Source: Deinandra increscens subsp. villosa (Eukaryota; Streptophyta; Magnoliopsida; Asterales; Asteraceae). Taken from it: 64,000 nucleotides of DNA. Shown here piece by piece: positions 45,522 to 56,214 of this stretch. The notes under the pieces are model-generated. The model saw only the letters and a list, made by a program, of their open reading frames with translations, ran no database searches and was not told the origin of the DNA. The position numbers and the translations under genes were made by a program. Within the stretch, counting starts at the first letter, position 1. Every line of letters starts with the position of its first letter. The DNA lies in NCBI GenBank assembly GCA_039602395.1, contig JBCNJP010000017.1, positions 12,364,315-12,428,314 on the forward strand. The letters run 5' to 3'.

Positions 45522-46088
45522 TGTCACGCCCGGTATTGCGTGCGAAAACCATGATGTGCGACTAAAGGTAAAGGTAATTAAGAAACCATGGCATAAAGAA
45601 AGAACAAAAAAGAATTAGTATTTATTGATATGGTTGTTACATTGTTTAAACATGATAAACCATAAATGGAGCAAATAAAACAATCAAGCAAGGAGTCTTT
45701 GATTACTATTTAGGTCACTAGGTCCAAGTCATCCTCCAAGTCATCCTCCGGGAGCTATCATCTTAAGCACCATTTTCTAAAAACATGTAAAAATAAAGGG
45801 TTAACAATATTGTTGGTGAAAACATGTAAAATAAACGGTTAACAATATTGTTGGTGAGATGTCATAGGTTTAAGCATAAGTTCAAGAAAAGATACAATTC
45901 ACAATACGTTTTTAAAATATACAATTCTTTAAATAAACACACGAGTCCAAATCAAGCCTACTGACAAGTACCCTCCACTAGCAACCCCTTACCATGAAGA
46001 GTTGAAACGTAAGAAAGTCGGATTTCGAACATCAAATCCCAACTCGGACATTGGACGGGTATGACACACCAAAAGATACTTTATCGTA
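45522..46088 (-). mobile_element. Degraded Gypsy-type LTR fragment
   Basis: It begins TGTCACGCCC on the plus strand, like the TGTCACACC edge of the Gypsy LTR. It contains GTTAACAATATTGTTGGTGA twice (about 45804 and 45839), resembling that LTR's GTTGTTGGTGAG block. No partner LTR or target duplication was found; it is truncated on the right. Confidence 0.45.
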
Positions 46089-46089
46089 C

Positions 46090-47057
46090 TACCGTTGGCA
46101 GTGGCGGACCTAGGCATTCGCCTAGGGGTTTGCCCGACACCCATGAAATTTTTTTGCAGTGTGGTATTTTTCTGATTTTTTATAAACCGAACCCCAAGAA
46201 ATTTGGTGACCTAACCCCACAGAATTTTTACACCAACCTTCAACTTAAAAAAATATGTAGTTTTACAAAAGTTTTCAAGTCACTAATAAGTAATAAACAC
46301 AATAATATTTATAGTTATAAGTTTTTAACCTATTTACCTAAACCCAATTACCCATACCTAAACCAATTAATTATAACCAAAGCCCAAAACTTTTAAGCCC
46401 AGAAAAAATCTAAAAAGAACTGATTTGGGCGGCAGGGCGTTGCGACTTATCACGTACGACACAGGGGGAGAAGGAAAGTCGGGCAACGCTCTCAGCCTGT
46501 GGGAATTGCGATCGAAAGAGGGCTGCTGGGGCGAAATTCGAATCCGATCGGAGTCGCAGAGAGGGCTAGAGGCGAGACTCGATAGTGGGCGACTGATTTG
46601 TGTTATTACTTTGAAGGTTAGTAGTCTGATTTCTGATTCTGAATTGTTTAAATGTGTGATTTTTTAATCTTTGTTTCTTAAAGACTTATAGAAGTCTGAT
46701 TTCTCATTCTGAGTTGTGGTTTGTGAATCACTTGATTGTAGTGTGAATTTGTGATTTGTGATTGAAGAATTAAGAACAGAGAATAAAAATTGAGAAAGAT
46801 TTCAGAATCGATTCAAAATTTGATGAGATTTGTTTAATTGTGTTTCTGAATTTGTGATATATTTAAAAATAACTTGTTATTCAAAATTTTATTTGTATCG
46901 TTGGAAAGGTATTTCAGAGCACTAAATTATAGGATTTGAGTTTGCATCATTTGATGTTAATAAGAAATAGTTATGATCCATTAAAGTTCGGGTAAGGTTG
47001 TTGTCTAAAACAAAAAAAATTGAAAACAAGATGTTTTTATAAGTTTTATATATGTAT
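46090..47057. other. Intergenic region with a possible transposon end and a GC-rich exon-like block
   Basis: CAGTGGCGGACCTAGG at 46099 looks like the well-known terminal sequence of a class of plant hAT-like elements, but no opposite end was found. About 46425-46620 is GC-rich and ends in AAG|GTTAGT, like a 5' UTR exon. No protein is recognisable in it. Confidence 0.35.
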
Positions 47058-47066
47058 TTTCTTTAA

Positions 47067-48264
47067 GACAAAATTACATATTTTGTCCTTTAACTATACT
47101 CATTTTTCAACTTTTGTCCTTTATCTTTTTTTTTGTTACACTCTCTGTCCTTTAACTTTTTTTTTTATTCACCTTTTGTCCTTTTTAACGGATTCCGTTA
47201 AAATCCACCGTTAAGTCAAGGGTATTTTTGTCTTTTTACTTTTTAAGGTAGAAAATATTACATATTTTGTCCTTTAACTTTGCATGTTTTGCAATTTTTA
47301 TCCTTTATCTTTTTTTGTTACATTTTTTATCCTTTAACTTTTTTATTCTTTCACCTTTTGTCCTTTTTAAAAGATTCTGTTAAAATCCACTGTTAAGTCA
47401 AGAGTATTTTTGTCTTTTTTTTAACCTTTTATGGGTATTTATTGTACTTAAATAAAGAAGGAGGATGTGTTATGTAAATCTGTATTTTTTTTCCCTTTAT
47501 CACCCCACCTCCACCCACCCCTACTTCCGTTTCAGAGAGAAGACAGCCTCGATCCCCCTCATCCTTTCCTCTTTCCCGGTCGAATTTTCGGCGGCCTCTC
47601 ATCTCCAAGCCCTCTCCCCGATTAAACCTCCGACGACCCTCCACCGTCTCCTCACCAAACGTCGGCGGTCACCAGGCCACCTGCTTCACCGACGACTACC
47701 CCTGACAAACCCGATGTCAGGTCGATAGGAGGTCGCCGGAGGGTCGTCGTCAGTGTTCGATGGGATGTCGTCGGCCGACCAACAGTGGGGGTAAGGTTTT
47801 CACCGGTGATGGTTTAAGGTTAGGGTGGGGGTGGGGTGATAAGGAAAAAAAATACAGATTTACATAACACACCCTTCCTCTTTATTTAAGTTTAATAAAT
47901 ACCCCTAAAAAGTAAAAAGATAAAAATACCCTTGACTTAACGGTGGATTTTAATATAATCTGTTAAAAAGGACAAAAGATGAAGGAATAAAAAAGTTAAA
48001 GGATAGAGAATGTAACAAAAAAAATAAAGGATAAGAATTGCAAAACACGCAAAGTTATAGGACAAAATATATAATTTTTTCTACTCTAAAAAGTAAAAAG
48101 ACAAAAATACCTTTGACTTAACGGTGGATTTTAACGGAATCCGTTAAAAAGGACAAAAGGTGAAAGAAAAAAAAAAGTTAAAGGATAGAGAGTGTAACAA
48201 AAAAAGATAAAAGACAAAAGTTGAAAAATGGGTAAAGTTAAAGGACAAAATATGTAATTTTGTC
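47067..48264. mobile_element. MULE-type MITE with arms of about 440 bp and a 9-bp target duplication
   Basis: Arms at about 47067-47510 and 47825-48264 are reverse complements (outer ends GACAAAATTACATATTTTGT and its complement). The perfect target duplication TTTCTTTAA lies at 47058-47066 and 48265-48273. A 9-bp duplication with very long terminal inverted repeats is typical of Mutator-like elements. Each arm is itself internally duplicated: the ACGGATTCCGTTAAAATCCA and TAAGTCAAGGGTATTTTTGT blocks occur twice. The central 310 bp are GC-rich and unlike the arms. No transposase is encoded. Confidence 0.9.
47511..47824. other. GC-rich central segment of the MULE-type element
   Basis: It is about 55-60 per cent GC by eye, rich in CCTCCGACGACC and GGTCGTCGTC-type blocks, and contrasts with the AT-rich arms. 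A plus-strand open frame crosses it (YFRFREKTASIPLILSSFPV...) without a recognised domain. It could be captured host sequence (Pack-MULE style) or original element sequence. Confidence 0.4.
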
Positions 48265-48497
48265 TTTCTTTAAAGAACGAAATTATGAACTTTGCATGGT
48301 AACATTATCACTACATATGGCATCATTATTTAAATATAAAAATCATAGGATGTAATCATGAATGTTATACTTATAAAGTCAACATTTGTTTATCAGCTAG
48401 CAGTTAGCAGCTAACTTTTCAGTTAATACGCCAAATACAATCGGTAGAAACTTTATCAATGGAGACTCATGCTATAATAGAGCAGACATATCCATAA

Positions 48498-50507
48498 GGG
48501 GGGACGGTATGGGCTGGGTTACCGCAAGGCGGCTCCATGCCTGCCGCGCGGTTCCAGCCGGCAGCCATACCGGGTGCCCCGGTTCTAGTCCGCGGCTCGG
48601 AATTTTCGAGATGGAGCGGTTTCTTGGAGCAGGGGGGAGCCGGGTGAATATTACCGTTTTTTTTTACCGTTGAGAGCCAACGGCTCTTTTTTTTTTTTTT
48701 CTTATTTCACTATATATACACAACCAAACATTTTATAAAACACACCTCATAACATTTTTACACCATCTTCTTCACCTATCTTCTCCCTCTTTCACATATT
48801 TTATATTCTACTCACCATGGATCGATCAAAGAAGAAATCACCCGCTACCACGAAAAAATCCACCGCTCCCACAAAAAAATACAAACCGAAGGTTCGTAAT
48901 ACCGGTCAAGCCTCCAACGCAAATCCTCCACCGCAATCACAACCGGCTTTTTTCGCACCACACCCTTCTCAACATTCGTTAATCGATCTCCTATCCGGTC
49001 GTTATGGGGCTCAAGGGGAGTTATTTCCCCCACATTCTTCCCAATACCCGTCTAACGTCATGTACCAAAACAAGCAATTTCGAGAGCCACGTCGTCAAAT
49101 CGATTCCGAGTCCGAAGAAGAAGTTGAAGAAGAAGGAGGAGAAGAAGAGGAAGAACATGCGGTTGAAGAAGAGGAGATCGAGGTGATGGACGAAGACGTC
49201 CAAGTAATTACGAAGACGAAAGCTAAATTTCCGGGGAGAGCAAAATGTAAAACTTGGACGTCGGAGGAAGAGCTTAACTTGACAAAAGCTTATATTCATT
49301 GTAGTGAAGATGGGAAAAAAGCGGATCAACAATCCCGCGATTCGTTTTGGGCTAAAGTTCTTGCCCACTTTGACGGTTTGATGGGTGCACCTAGTGGGCG
49401 ATCTAGGGACCAACTAAGCTCAAAGTGGAAGAAGTTGAACACAAAGTTGTCGAACTTCAACGCCCTCTACATTCAAACGGTAAAAATACATTTATTTTTT
49501 TTCTAACTCGATATATGTATATATATATATATATATATATTATTTATTAACTTTTTTTTTTTAAAGAAAAATACTTGGGCAAGTGGGTGTGCGGATGGGG
49601 ACCTTTTGGTGAAAGCCCAAAACTTGTATAAACAAATATACGAGAAAAATAGGTTTTCTCATTTGGCGTGTTGGGTCGAGATAAAAGACCATCCCAAGTG
49701 GGCACCGGTTGAGAATGTACATGGTGAAATACCGGAACCGGGTAAAAGGACGAAGACGTCCGAGTCGGGGGACTACACAACTTCAAATGATGTTGGATCG
49801 ACTCAATTGCCCGATCTCAATGAAGACTCGACCCCTACATACCCAAAAAATAAAGGGAAAAAGAAGTTGGGCGAGTCTTCGTCCACCGCAAGAAGTTCGG
49901 CATCGGAAAAGGCGTTGGAAATGATGTCGGATTTTCAAAGCAATTGGATCAAAGAAAGGGAGCTTAAGGCAAAGCTTCGGGACGAAACCTTTGGAAAGAA
50001 GCAAGCGATGTACGATGCGGTGAAAACTACAATGGAGGCTCAACGTCGAGTGATCGAGTTCAAACAAGCACGTGAACGACAAGAGAAAAAAGCACGTGAT
50101 CTCGAGATATTTATAAAACCGCATAATGATGTTGATCCTCAATTCCTACCGCTTGTTCTTGAACAAAAAAGAGAAATCGCGGAGGAATACGGATGGGATT
50201 GCAACTTTTAGTTGTTTTTTTTTAAATTGTATTCGTGTTTTTTTTTTTAATTTCAAGTATTGTAACCGTTTGATTTCGTAATGCTAGTGTTTGTTTTTTT
50301 ATATAAAAGTTGTTTGTTGATTAAAAGATGTTAAAAATCAAAAAAAAAAAATGTTAATTTTTCGGTGGCTTCTCCAAGCCACAAGGCAACCATACCTTGT
50401 GGTGTGGCTTGACAAGGCTTCAAAAACATCCCAAATGAGTTGACACATGATGATTGGTTGGGGAGCATGGCTCCTTGAAGCCACAAGGCAACCATACCCC
50501 CTCCCCT
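48498..50507 (+). mobile_element. PIF/Harbinger-like element with only the MYB/SANT ORF
   Basis: The ends are inverted: GGGGGGACGGTATGG on the left, CCATACCCCCTCCCC on the right, with TA(A)/TTA flanks at 48495-48497 and 50508-50510. The target duplication is not exact for the usual TWA triplet. The related sequence GCCACAAGGCAACCATACC occurs twice near the right end (50381 and 50481). It encodes the SANT protein but no DDE transposase, so it would depend on another element. Confidence 0.6.
48817..50211 (+). CDS. MYB/SANT-like protein with NAM-associated C-terminal domain (Harbinger ORF1 type)
   Basis: Exons 48817-49479 and 49567-50211 are joined at CAAACG|GTAAAA and TTTAAAG|AAAAAT, phase 0, giving 435 residues. 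The N-terminal third is Lys/Pro-rich with FFAPHPSQHSLIDLLSG and long acidic runs (about 95-125). The SANT/trihelix domain is about 145-215 (WTSEEELNLTKAYIHCSEDG, FWAKVLAHF, SKWKKLNTKLSNFNALY). The second exon has an NLYKQIYEKNRF...HLACWVEIKDHPKW segment, SSTARSSASEKALEMM and a charged helix (about 330-400). This architecture matches the second protein of PIF/Harbinger elements, which binds DNA ends and helps bring the transposase into the nucleus. Many plant proteins of this form are annotated as host genes. The frame is intact. Confidence 0.85.
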
Positions 50508-50510
50508 TAA

Positions 50511-52127
50511 ACAAGGAACTCATATCTAGCGGCTTTATATTCTACGTCCCAAGTGTTTCATTTTCAACCGGATGGAAGTTACTCATTCTATGGCTACACC
50601 AGCTATGTTATATCTTGAGTCTCCAGTTAACTAAATTTTAATGGGTTAAACAAGTGTCGATATGTATAAATGTCCCTTTTAGTGATGTTTTGTGGTCCTA
50701 GTTTGAAATCCTCTTATTTTTATACAGACGCCTTAATCAACAATCAATTTTTGTGAATGTTTATTTTGACTAAAAAAATACGGTCAAAGTTACTTTGCTC
50801 GTAATTTTCCCCTTCTATTTATTATTTGGAGTAAACTATAGTTTATGTAAGTGAGGTTTGGCGAATACGTGACATCCTTAATTTTTTTTTTAGTTTTTTT
50901 TAAATTTATTTACTGTTTTTTTTTTCTGTACTTTCTGTGTCTCATATCCAAAACAATCTTGTACGTTCTTATTTTTTTCAGCAAATTTTTTTTGGAACGA
51001 TATCGATCAGGTGACCTTGGTCTCACGTATAAACCTACCCTTGCAGGGCTATGTCCAAAGTCGATTACTCGAACCTCCGTGAGAACCAAGACACCCCCTC
51101 CTAAGCTTTCTTCTGACAGAAACCCCCTCCTGGAACCATATGGGGTAAAACTGTCTCCCTTTGGATTAAAACTTGGATCACATAGTGACCAAAGCCCTAA
51201 GAACCAAGGGGGTACTTGAGACAAGTCCTAGTAGTTTCAACTTTTTTTTCAGCAAATTAACTGGTCTTTTATGTGAACTGTGAAGGGCAAATTGACATTT
51301 GCTACCCCAAATGTTTAACATGTAATTTGTCCTCTACTTGTACCAATTCTTATGTTTAACTTATGTCCCTGCATGCAAGCAAACTGCACCCATGCCGCTC
51401 ACCGACTTCATTCATGCATTCGCCGGCCACCAGCCACCACCTTTATATTGAACACATTACATTCCTGCATGCAATTTATTTTTTTTCTTCCAAACGGCTA
51501 TATTTTCTAACTTTCATATTTTGTAACCCATGTTCTTTAAACGGTCATATTTTCAAACTGCAATTTTGGTAACTCCCATATATTGGTTTTAAGATTAGAT
51601 TTTATAGAGTTCAAAATAAAATCAGGTGACTAGTCCGCGCAATAATTCTTAGTTTTTAAACCTCCACCACTTATCAAACCACAAAACTCATTGATTGTCC
51701 AACATGTAAACCCTCCACCGGTTATCAAACCACAAAAAACACCGTATGTCCAACATGCTAACCCTCCATCGATCGAACATGTATACCTATCAGTTGACAA
51801 CTACATGTTACATAATTTAAATTTTTTTTGAACGACATGCAATCGACTCATGAGTTCAACGAAATGTTAAAATGCGCGACACTACCTGAAATATACCAAT
51901 TCTAGGTTCGAACTTGAGACCTTGAAGACGTCATCCCAAACCTTACATTCATTCTCAATACCACTAGCTTGCGAAAGTCATAGTAGTCGATATAAATCTA
52001 AAAAGTTTAACGATACCTTTTGTTTCTTCCTCAATGCATAAATTACATCACATTAAAATCAAAAACACAGATTGAAAGTTGAAACAAACGGACCATTAAC
52101 TTTGTAGTCTCTTTACAATTTACATTC
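50511..52127. other. Intergenic region with EXO70 3' side
   Basis: No gene recognised. It holds several poly-T tracts (about 50881-50990) and a moderately GC-rich block (51005-51225) of unknown type. A tandem repeat of about 57 bp (about 51660-51780, CCTCCACCGGTTATCAAACC, three copies) is present. The last part should include the 3' UTR of the minus-strand EXO70 gene. Confidence 0.45.
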
Positions 52128-54086
52128 TCATCTCTTCTTGCTATGGTGCGCCGTACTCCCATCAAACAGCTCTTCAATACACGTCTCTATATCCTCCGGC
52201 TGATACTTAATATACTTCTCCGTCTGCCTCCCGGGCGTAAACACCTGGCTAAACCTCCCCATAAACGACCTATACGCCGGAATCACTATCGCCGATATCG
52301 AAACCCTCAACTCCGACTGCAACTGTTCATCACTCACCACCCACGTCGTCTGCGTCCTGTAAATCTCATCAAACGTCGAATTAAAACTCTTAAACCGCTC
52401 CTTCAAAACCGGCTTCATCACCTTACCGTTCACGCTCAATCCGTCGTGGCTCAAACACTGCAATAATCTCGTCCACGTTTCGCGCTTGTAGCTCGTGTGG
52501 TAGCTTCGGAGATCCGAAGACCGTTTCCTCACCCATGGATCTCCCATCAAGGTACGCATCTCTCCGGTTCCTTTTGTTTTTTGTAAAATGTAACGGCCGT
52601 TGTTCATCAGGAAGATTAGGCTCAACGGTGGATCCTTGTACAGTTTTGATTTCGATTCCAGATTCAGATCTAACAGATCCATGATTTTGGCTAACTGATT
52701 CTGGAACGGCGACCAGTTATCGGAGATCTGGTGGTTCTGTGATTGTAATTCTTCGGAGGCGGTGGCGGAGTCAGATCCGGATCGATCGGAGTTTTTGTGA
52801 TCTCTGAAAATTTGCTCTAATGTCTCGCTGTACTCGCAGGCGTATTTGAGATAATTCATGACGTAACGAGTTAACGGATGTACGGCTCCGCCGGGGACCG
52901 GAGTTTTTGTGGCGTCTGATTTGATTGAGTTTTCGAGTTCGATGAAAATGGTGAAGATAGACTCCCCTAGCGTGGTGCAGATCAGTAACGCTGTGGATCT
53001 GAGTTCGTTTAACCACTCGTCGTCGGAGATCAATTTCTCCACCGCCGGGAAGGTGTCGCGAACCGTCTCGTAAATATCGAGAAACTTGAACAGTTTCTCC
53101 GCCGATCGTTTCGTCAACATCACGGCTTCTGCGAAATTTAGAAAGTATGAGAGGATGATTCGTGTTAGGTTGCTGAATAGGCGGTCGGAGAGTGGTTTTT
53201 CGCCGGAAAAAATGGCGTCCACGAGCCTCCGTTCGTTAGGGAGAAATGAGGTGCAGAATTCTCTGAACATCTTCTTCCATGAACAGATCTCTTTCTCTAT
53301 CGGCTCCCATTGCATCTTCTGCATTTCGTCGATGGAGAATTTTTCGAACTGGAGGATCTTCAGGTTTTGTTCAATCGCGTTTCGTCGAACGAAGAAATAC
53401 AATTCGCCGCACTCCGTCACGTGACCTCCTCTGATCAATCCGTTTGATAATTTGTTCAGATCTGATAACTTCTCGTCTGAATATCCTAGAAATTCATCTC
53501 TCTCCGGCTGAGCTTCGGTTCCTTCCGTCGATTCCGTTACCTTTTCCGTTTCCGTTTCCGTCTCCGTTTCCGTTTCCGATTTCGATTTCTCTTGAACATT
53601 GCTTGGAGAAGAAGATATCTGATCGTTTGAAGTTTTTTGATAATCGTCCAAAATCGACTTGAATTCCACCTCCAATACAGACATTGCACGTTGCTGAATC
53701 CCGCTCAAACGGTTAATTGCAGCTGCGCAATTCTGTTCGGAACAGAATCTCGAAAATGACGTCAGAAGCTTGGCGGTTCGATCAACGGATTGCATAAAAC
53801 AATCGGATTCATCCTCCTCAAGCTGGATCCATCTCCTGGAGCCTGATTCGAATTCAACGATCGCAACATCAAACAGATCTACAAAAGTATGAACATATTC
53901 TACGATTTCAGGCGGTGGCGGTGAGGCCGGTTGATTATCGCCGTTCGATTCAGAAATGAATCGATCGATCTTCTCGTAGAGTTTTCCATCGTGAGAAGCG
54001 ACAGACGTGGTTTCCTCGTCAATTTGTGTGTTCTGATCGGCGTTTCCGGTGGGTGTATCCGGCGGTGGCGGATCGTGATCCTCCAT
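52128..54086 (-). CDS. EXO70: Exocyst subunit EXO70 family protein, 652 aa, single exon
   Basis: The frame is uninterrupted from ATG (54086) to the stop at 52128. The length and lack of introns are usual for plant EXO70 genes. The C-terminal Exo70 domain (about 270-640) shows NGRYILQKTKGTGEMRTLMG, SYHTSYKRETWTRLLQCL, VMKPVLKERFKSFNSTFDEI, IPAYRSFMGRF and EKYIKYQPEDIETCIEELFD. The ending and the PPPEIVEYVHTFVDLFD start suggest the EXO70C clade, moderately sure. EXO70 subunits tether secretory vesicles to the plasma membrane by binding phosphoinositides, and the C clade modulates polarised growth. A run of ET dipeptides (about 169-179) comes from a TTTCCG hexamer microsatellite at 53540-53585 and may vary in length. 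Confidence 0.96.
   Translation of the reverse strand: MEDHDPPPPDTPTGNADQNTQIDEETTSVASHDGKLYEKIDRFISESNGDNQPASPPPPEIVEYVHTFVDLFDVAIVEFESGSRRWIQLEEDESDCFMQSVDRTAKLLTSFSRFCSEQNCAAAINRLSGIQQRAMSVLEVEFKSILDDYQKTSNDQISSSPSNVQEKSKSETETETETETEKVTESTEGTEAQPERDEFLGYSDEKLSDLNKLSNGLIRGGHVTECGELYFFVRRNAIEQNLKILQFEKFSIDEMQKMQWEPIEKEICSWKKMFREFCTSFLPNERRLVDAIFSGEKPLSDRLFSNLTRIILSYFLNFAEAVMLTKRSAEKLFKFLDIYETVRDTFPAVEKLISDDEWLNELRSTALLICTTLGESIFTIFIELENSIKSDATKTPVPGGAVHPLTRYVMNYLKYACEYSETLEQIFRDHKNSDRSGSDSATASEELQSQNHQISDNWSPFQNQLAKIMDLLDLNLESKSKLYKDPPLSLIFLMNNGRYILQKTKGTGEMRTLMGDPWVRKRSSDLRSYHTSYKRETWTRLLQCLSHDGLSVNGKVMKPVLKERFKSFNSTFDEIYRTQTTWVVSDEQLQSELRVSISAIVIPAYRSFMGRFSQVFTPGRQTEKYIKYQPEDIETCIEELFDGSTAHHSKKR
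53540..53585 (-). repeat. Hexanucleotide microsatellite inside EXO70
   Basis: Six to seven TTTCCG/TCTCCG units code for alternating Glu-Thr on the minus strand. All changes in multiples of six would stay in frame. Confidence 0.85.
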
Positions 54087-54315
54087 TGATGTGGAGGAAG
54101 ATTGGTGGATGTGAGTTAGGAAAATGGAATGAAAAGAAAAGATGGCGGGAGAGGAAGAGAGGAGAGGAGATGGAACGCATGATTTTGGAAGTGGAGAAGA
54201 CGAGCGTAAATGATGGAGAATTGTTAGTTAAAAATTGTCACAATCGTAAATGATGGAGAATGGTTAGTTAAAGACTTAAAGTGAGATTTTTTTCAGAAAT
54301 ACTCTTATCATAAAT
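54087..54315 (-). promoter_or_regulatory. EXO70 5' UTR and proximal promoter
   Basis: Only about 230 bp separate the EXO70 start codon from the hairpin transposon at 54323. A short duplication, AATCGTAAATGATGGAGAAT-like, occurs near 54206 and 54244. No clear TATA box is called. Confidence 0.4.
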
Positions 54316-54322
54316 AAAAATT

Positions 54323-55479
54323 AGAGTAAATTACACGTAACGTCCTTTACGTTTTATCATGATTTCGAATTAGCTTATTTAAGTAAAGTTGTTACATTCA
54401 ACATCCTTTATATTTTGAACTTGTTTCATAGAAAGTCATTTATCACTAACACAGTTAAAAATCATCCTTAAATTAGGGGTATTATAGTCATTTTATAAAA
54501 TCTTTAAAATAAATCATTATAATCTAAAAAAATAATACAAAAAACCCTCAAAAAAAAGATCAGATTGTCTTCTCCTTCTTAGGGCTCAAGACTAACACCT
54601 GGTTTACCTTCCTTTACACATCAGTGAATATCAAACATTAAATCGATCACATGTTCTCCAAAAAAAACATTAAATCGATGAATATCAAACATATAGAAAT
54701 ATGAGTTCTCCAATTTGCCAAAATAATAGATGAACATCAATGGCATCAAACAAAGATAAAAATGTGATGCAAATTCAATCCGGAATCAAAGTAAACTTGA
54801 AATTCATTGTTGAACCAACATCTAATAACCAATCCGAGACAGAAAAAGTCAATTTTCTAAACAAATTAAGTTTTTGGAGGTCTGAACAAAGTAAACTTGA
54901 AATTCACAGTGACGATTAACAATGATGAACATGAACAAGAAATTCAAAAATCTAATCAAATTGATGTTCAAATTCAATAAGAACGAGTAGAATAGAAAAC
55001 ATGGCTATCCCTTTAGCTTCGCGGGGTGGGGCTAATCAATAATCAGAGGATGAAGAGACCGAATCAATGTAAAAGATTGGGGCCCTAATCGATATTTAGA
55101 GGAAGAAGAGATTGAACCAAGGTGAAGCACGTTTGAGCACTAGAAGGAGAAGAACATTGTCGATCGATCTCATCTTCTGTTGCGTAAGAAAGGTAAATCA
55201 GGTGTGCTTTTTGAGCCCTAAGAAGGAAGAAGATGATCTGATCTTTTTTAAGGGTTTTAATTGTTATAATCAATTTTTATTATAACGATTTATTTTAATG
55301 ATTTTAAAAAATGACTATAGTACCCTTAACTTAACGATGATTTTTAACTCTGTTAGTGATAAAGGACCTTCAACGAAACAAGTTCAAAATATAAAGGATG
55401 TCGAATGTAACAAATTTACATAAAGGACCTAATTCGAAATTAGAGTAAAACGTAAAGGACCTTATGTGTAATTTACTCT
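54323..55479. mobile_element. Long-inverted-repeat MITE upstream of EXO70
   Basis: Arms about 54323-54600 and 55200-55479 are reverse complements. They share AGAGTAAATTACAC, GTCCTTTACGTTTTA, ATCCTTTATATTTTGAACTT and TCTTAGGGCTCAA blocks. A 7-bp direct repeat AAAAATT (54316-54322 and 55480-55486) flanks it. The arm style resembles the MULE element at 47067, with the same GGACnnnATGTAA and TTAACGGTGGATTTTTAAC-type phrases, but the sequences are distinct. The centre (54601-55199) has no recognisable protein. Confidence 0.82.
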
Positions 55480-55486
55480 AAAAATT

Positions 55487-56214
55487 AAAAAAAGGTATTC
55501 TAGTAGAAGTGTTTCACAAATAGTGAAAACGTGGGTTCGGTGAGGACAACACTAGGTTCAGGAGTTTTCGAGGCAGGTATAAAGGGCAAAACGTTATCTT
55601 AGATAACGTTTTGCAGAAAAAAGTATGTAAGTCGTGATCTCCGATACCACTTTATAGAAATTGTGAGCCCACCCTTAAAAACCACCTAGAATACCACTTG
55701 CTAAATTCATATACAAAACTCTAATACCATCTTCTATTGTGTTTAAGAGCTGTAACGACTTAAAAATGAAAATAAATAAATAACTAGACATAAATATCTA
55801 CACATCTCACGTCATATTTTTGTATTTTTGAGATTTATAATATAAAAATAAAGTATATTTGACACGAATGATATATGTATATTACAAGCTCTTCTATTAG
55901 CGCGTTGCAGCAAGCACGACCGATGGATTTACTGTTTTCTACGTACGACAAACACCTTAATTCGCATCATCTAATGTTTCATTCATACAAAATGCAAGAA
56001 AGTAAGGCTGCACATAAAGCTAAGCCTTTACCATGCGACAAAATAAGACATAAAGTTTAGCCTTTATACATAGGCGTAGCAAAATAGACATGAACGACTA
56101 CCTAACCTATTGTGGGCTACCATTTTCTACAAAAGAGGTCACATATGCGTTTATAGATAAGTGTTTAAAAAATGGCTCCCTAATACGCCGTATGCCATGC
56201 TAAGTCGCTACTGC
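55487..56214. other. AT-rich intergenic stretch
   Basis: No gene or repeat with clear limits. The last 100 bp or so before 56215 should be the 3' UTR of the minus-strand gene that ends there. Confidence 0.4.

Noticed and set aside
46099..46114. Possible hAT-like terminal sequence CAGTGGCGGACCTAGG
   Set aside because: No opposite end or 8-bp target duplication was found, so an element cannot be delimited.
52143..53662. Plus-strand frames within EXO70
   Set aside because: Shadows of the GC-rich EXO70 coding strand.
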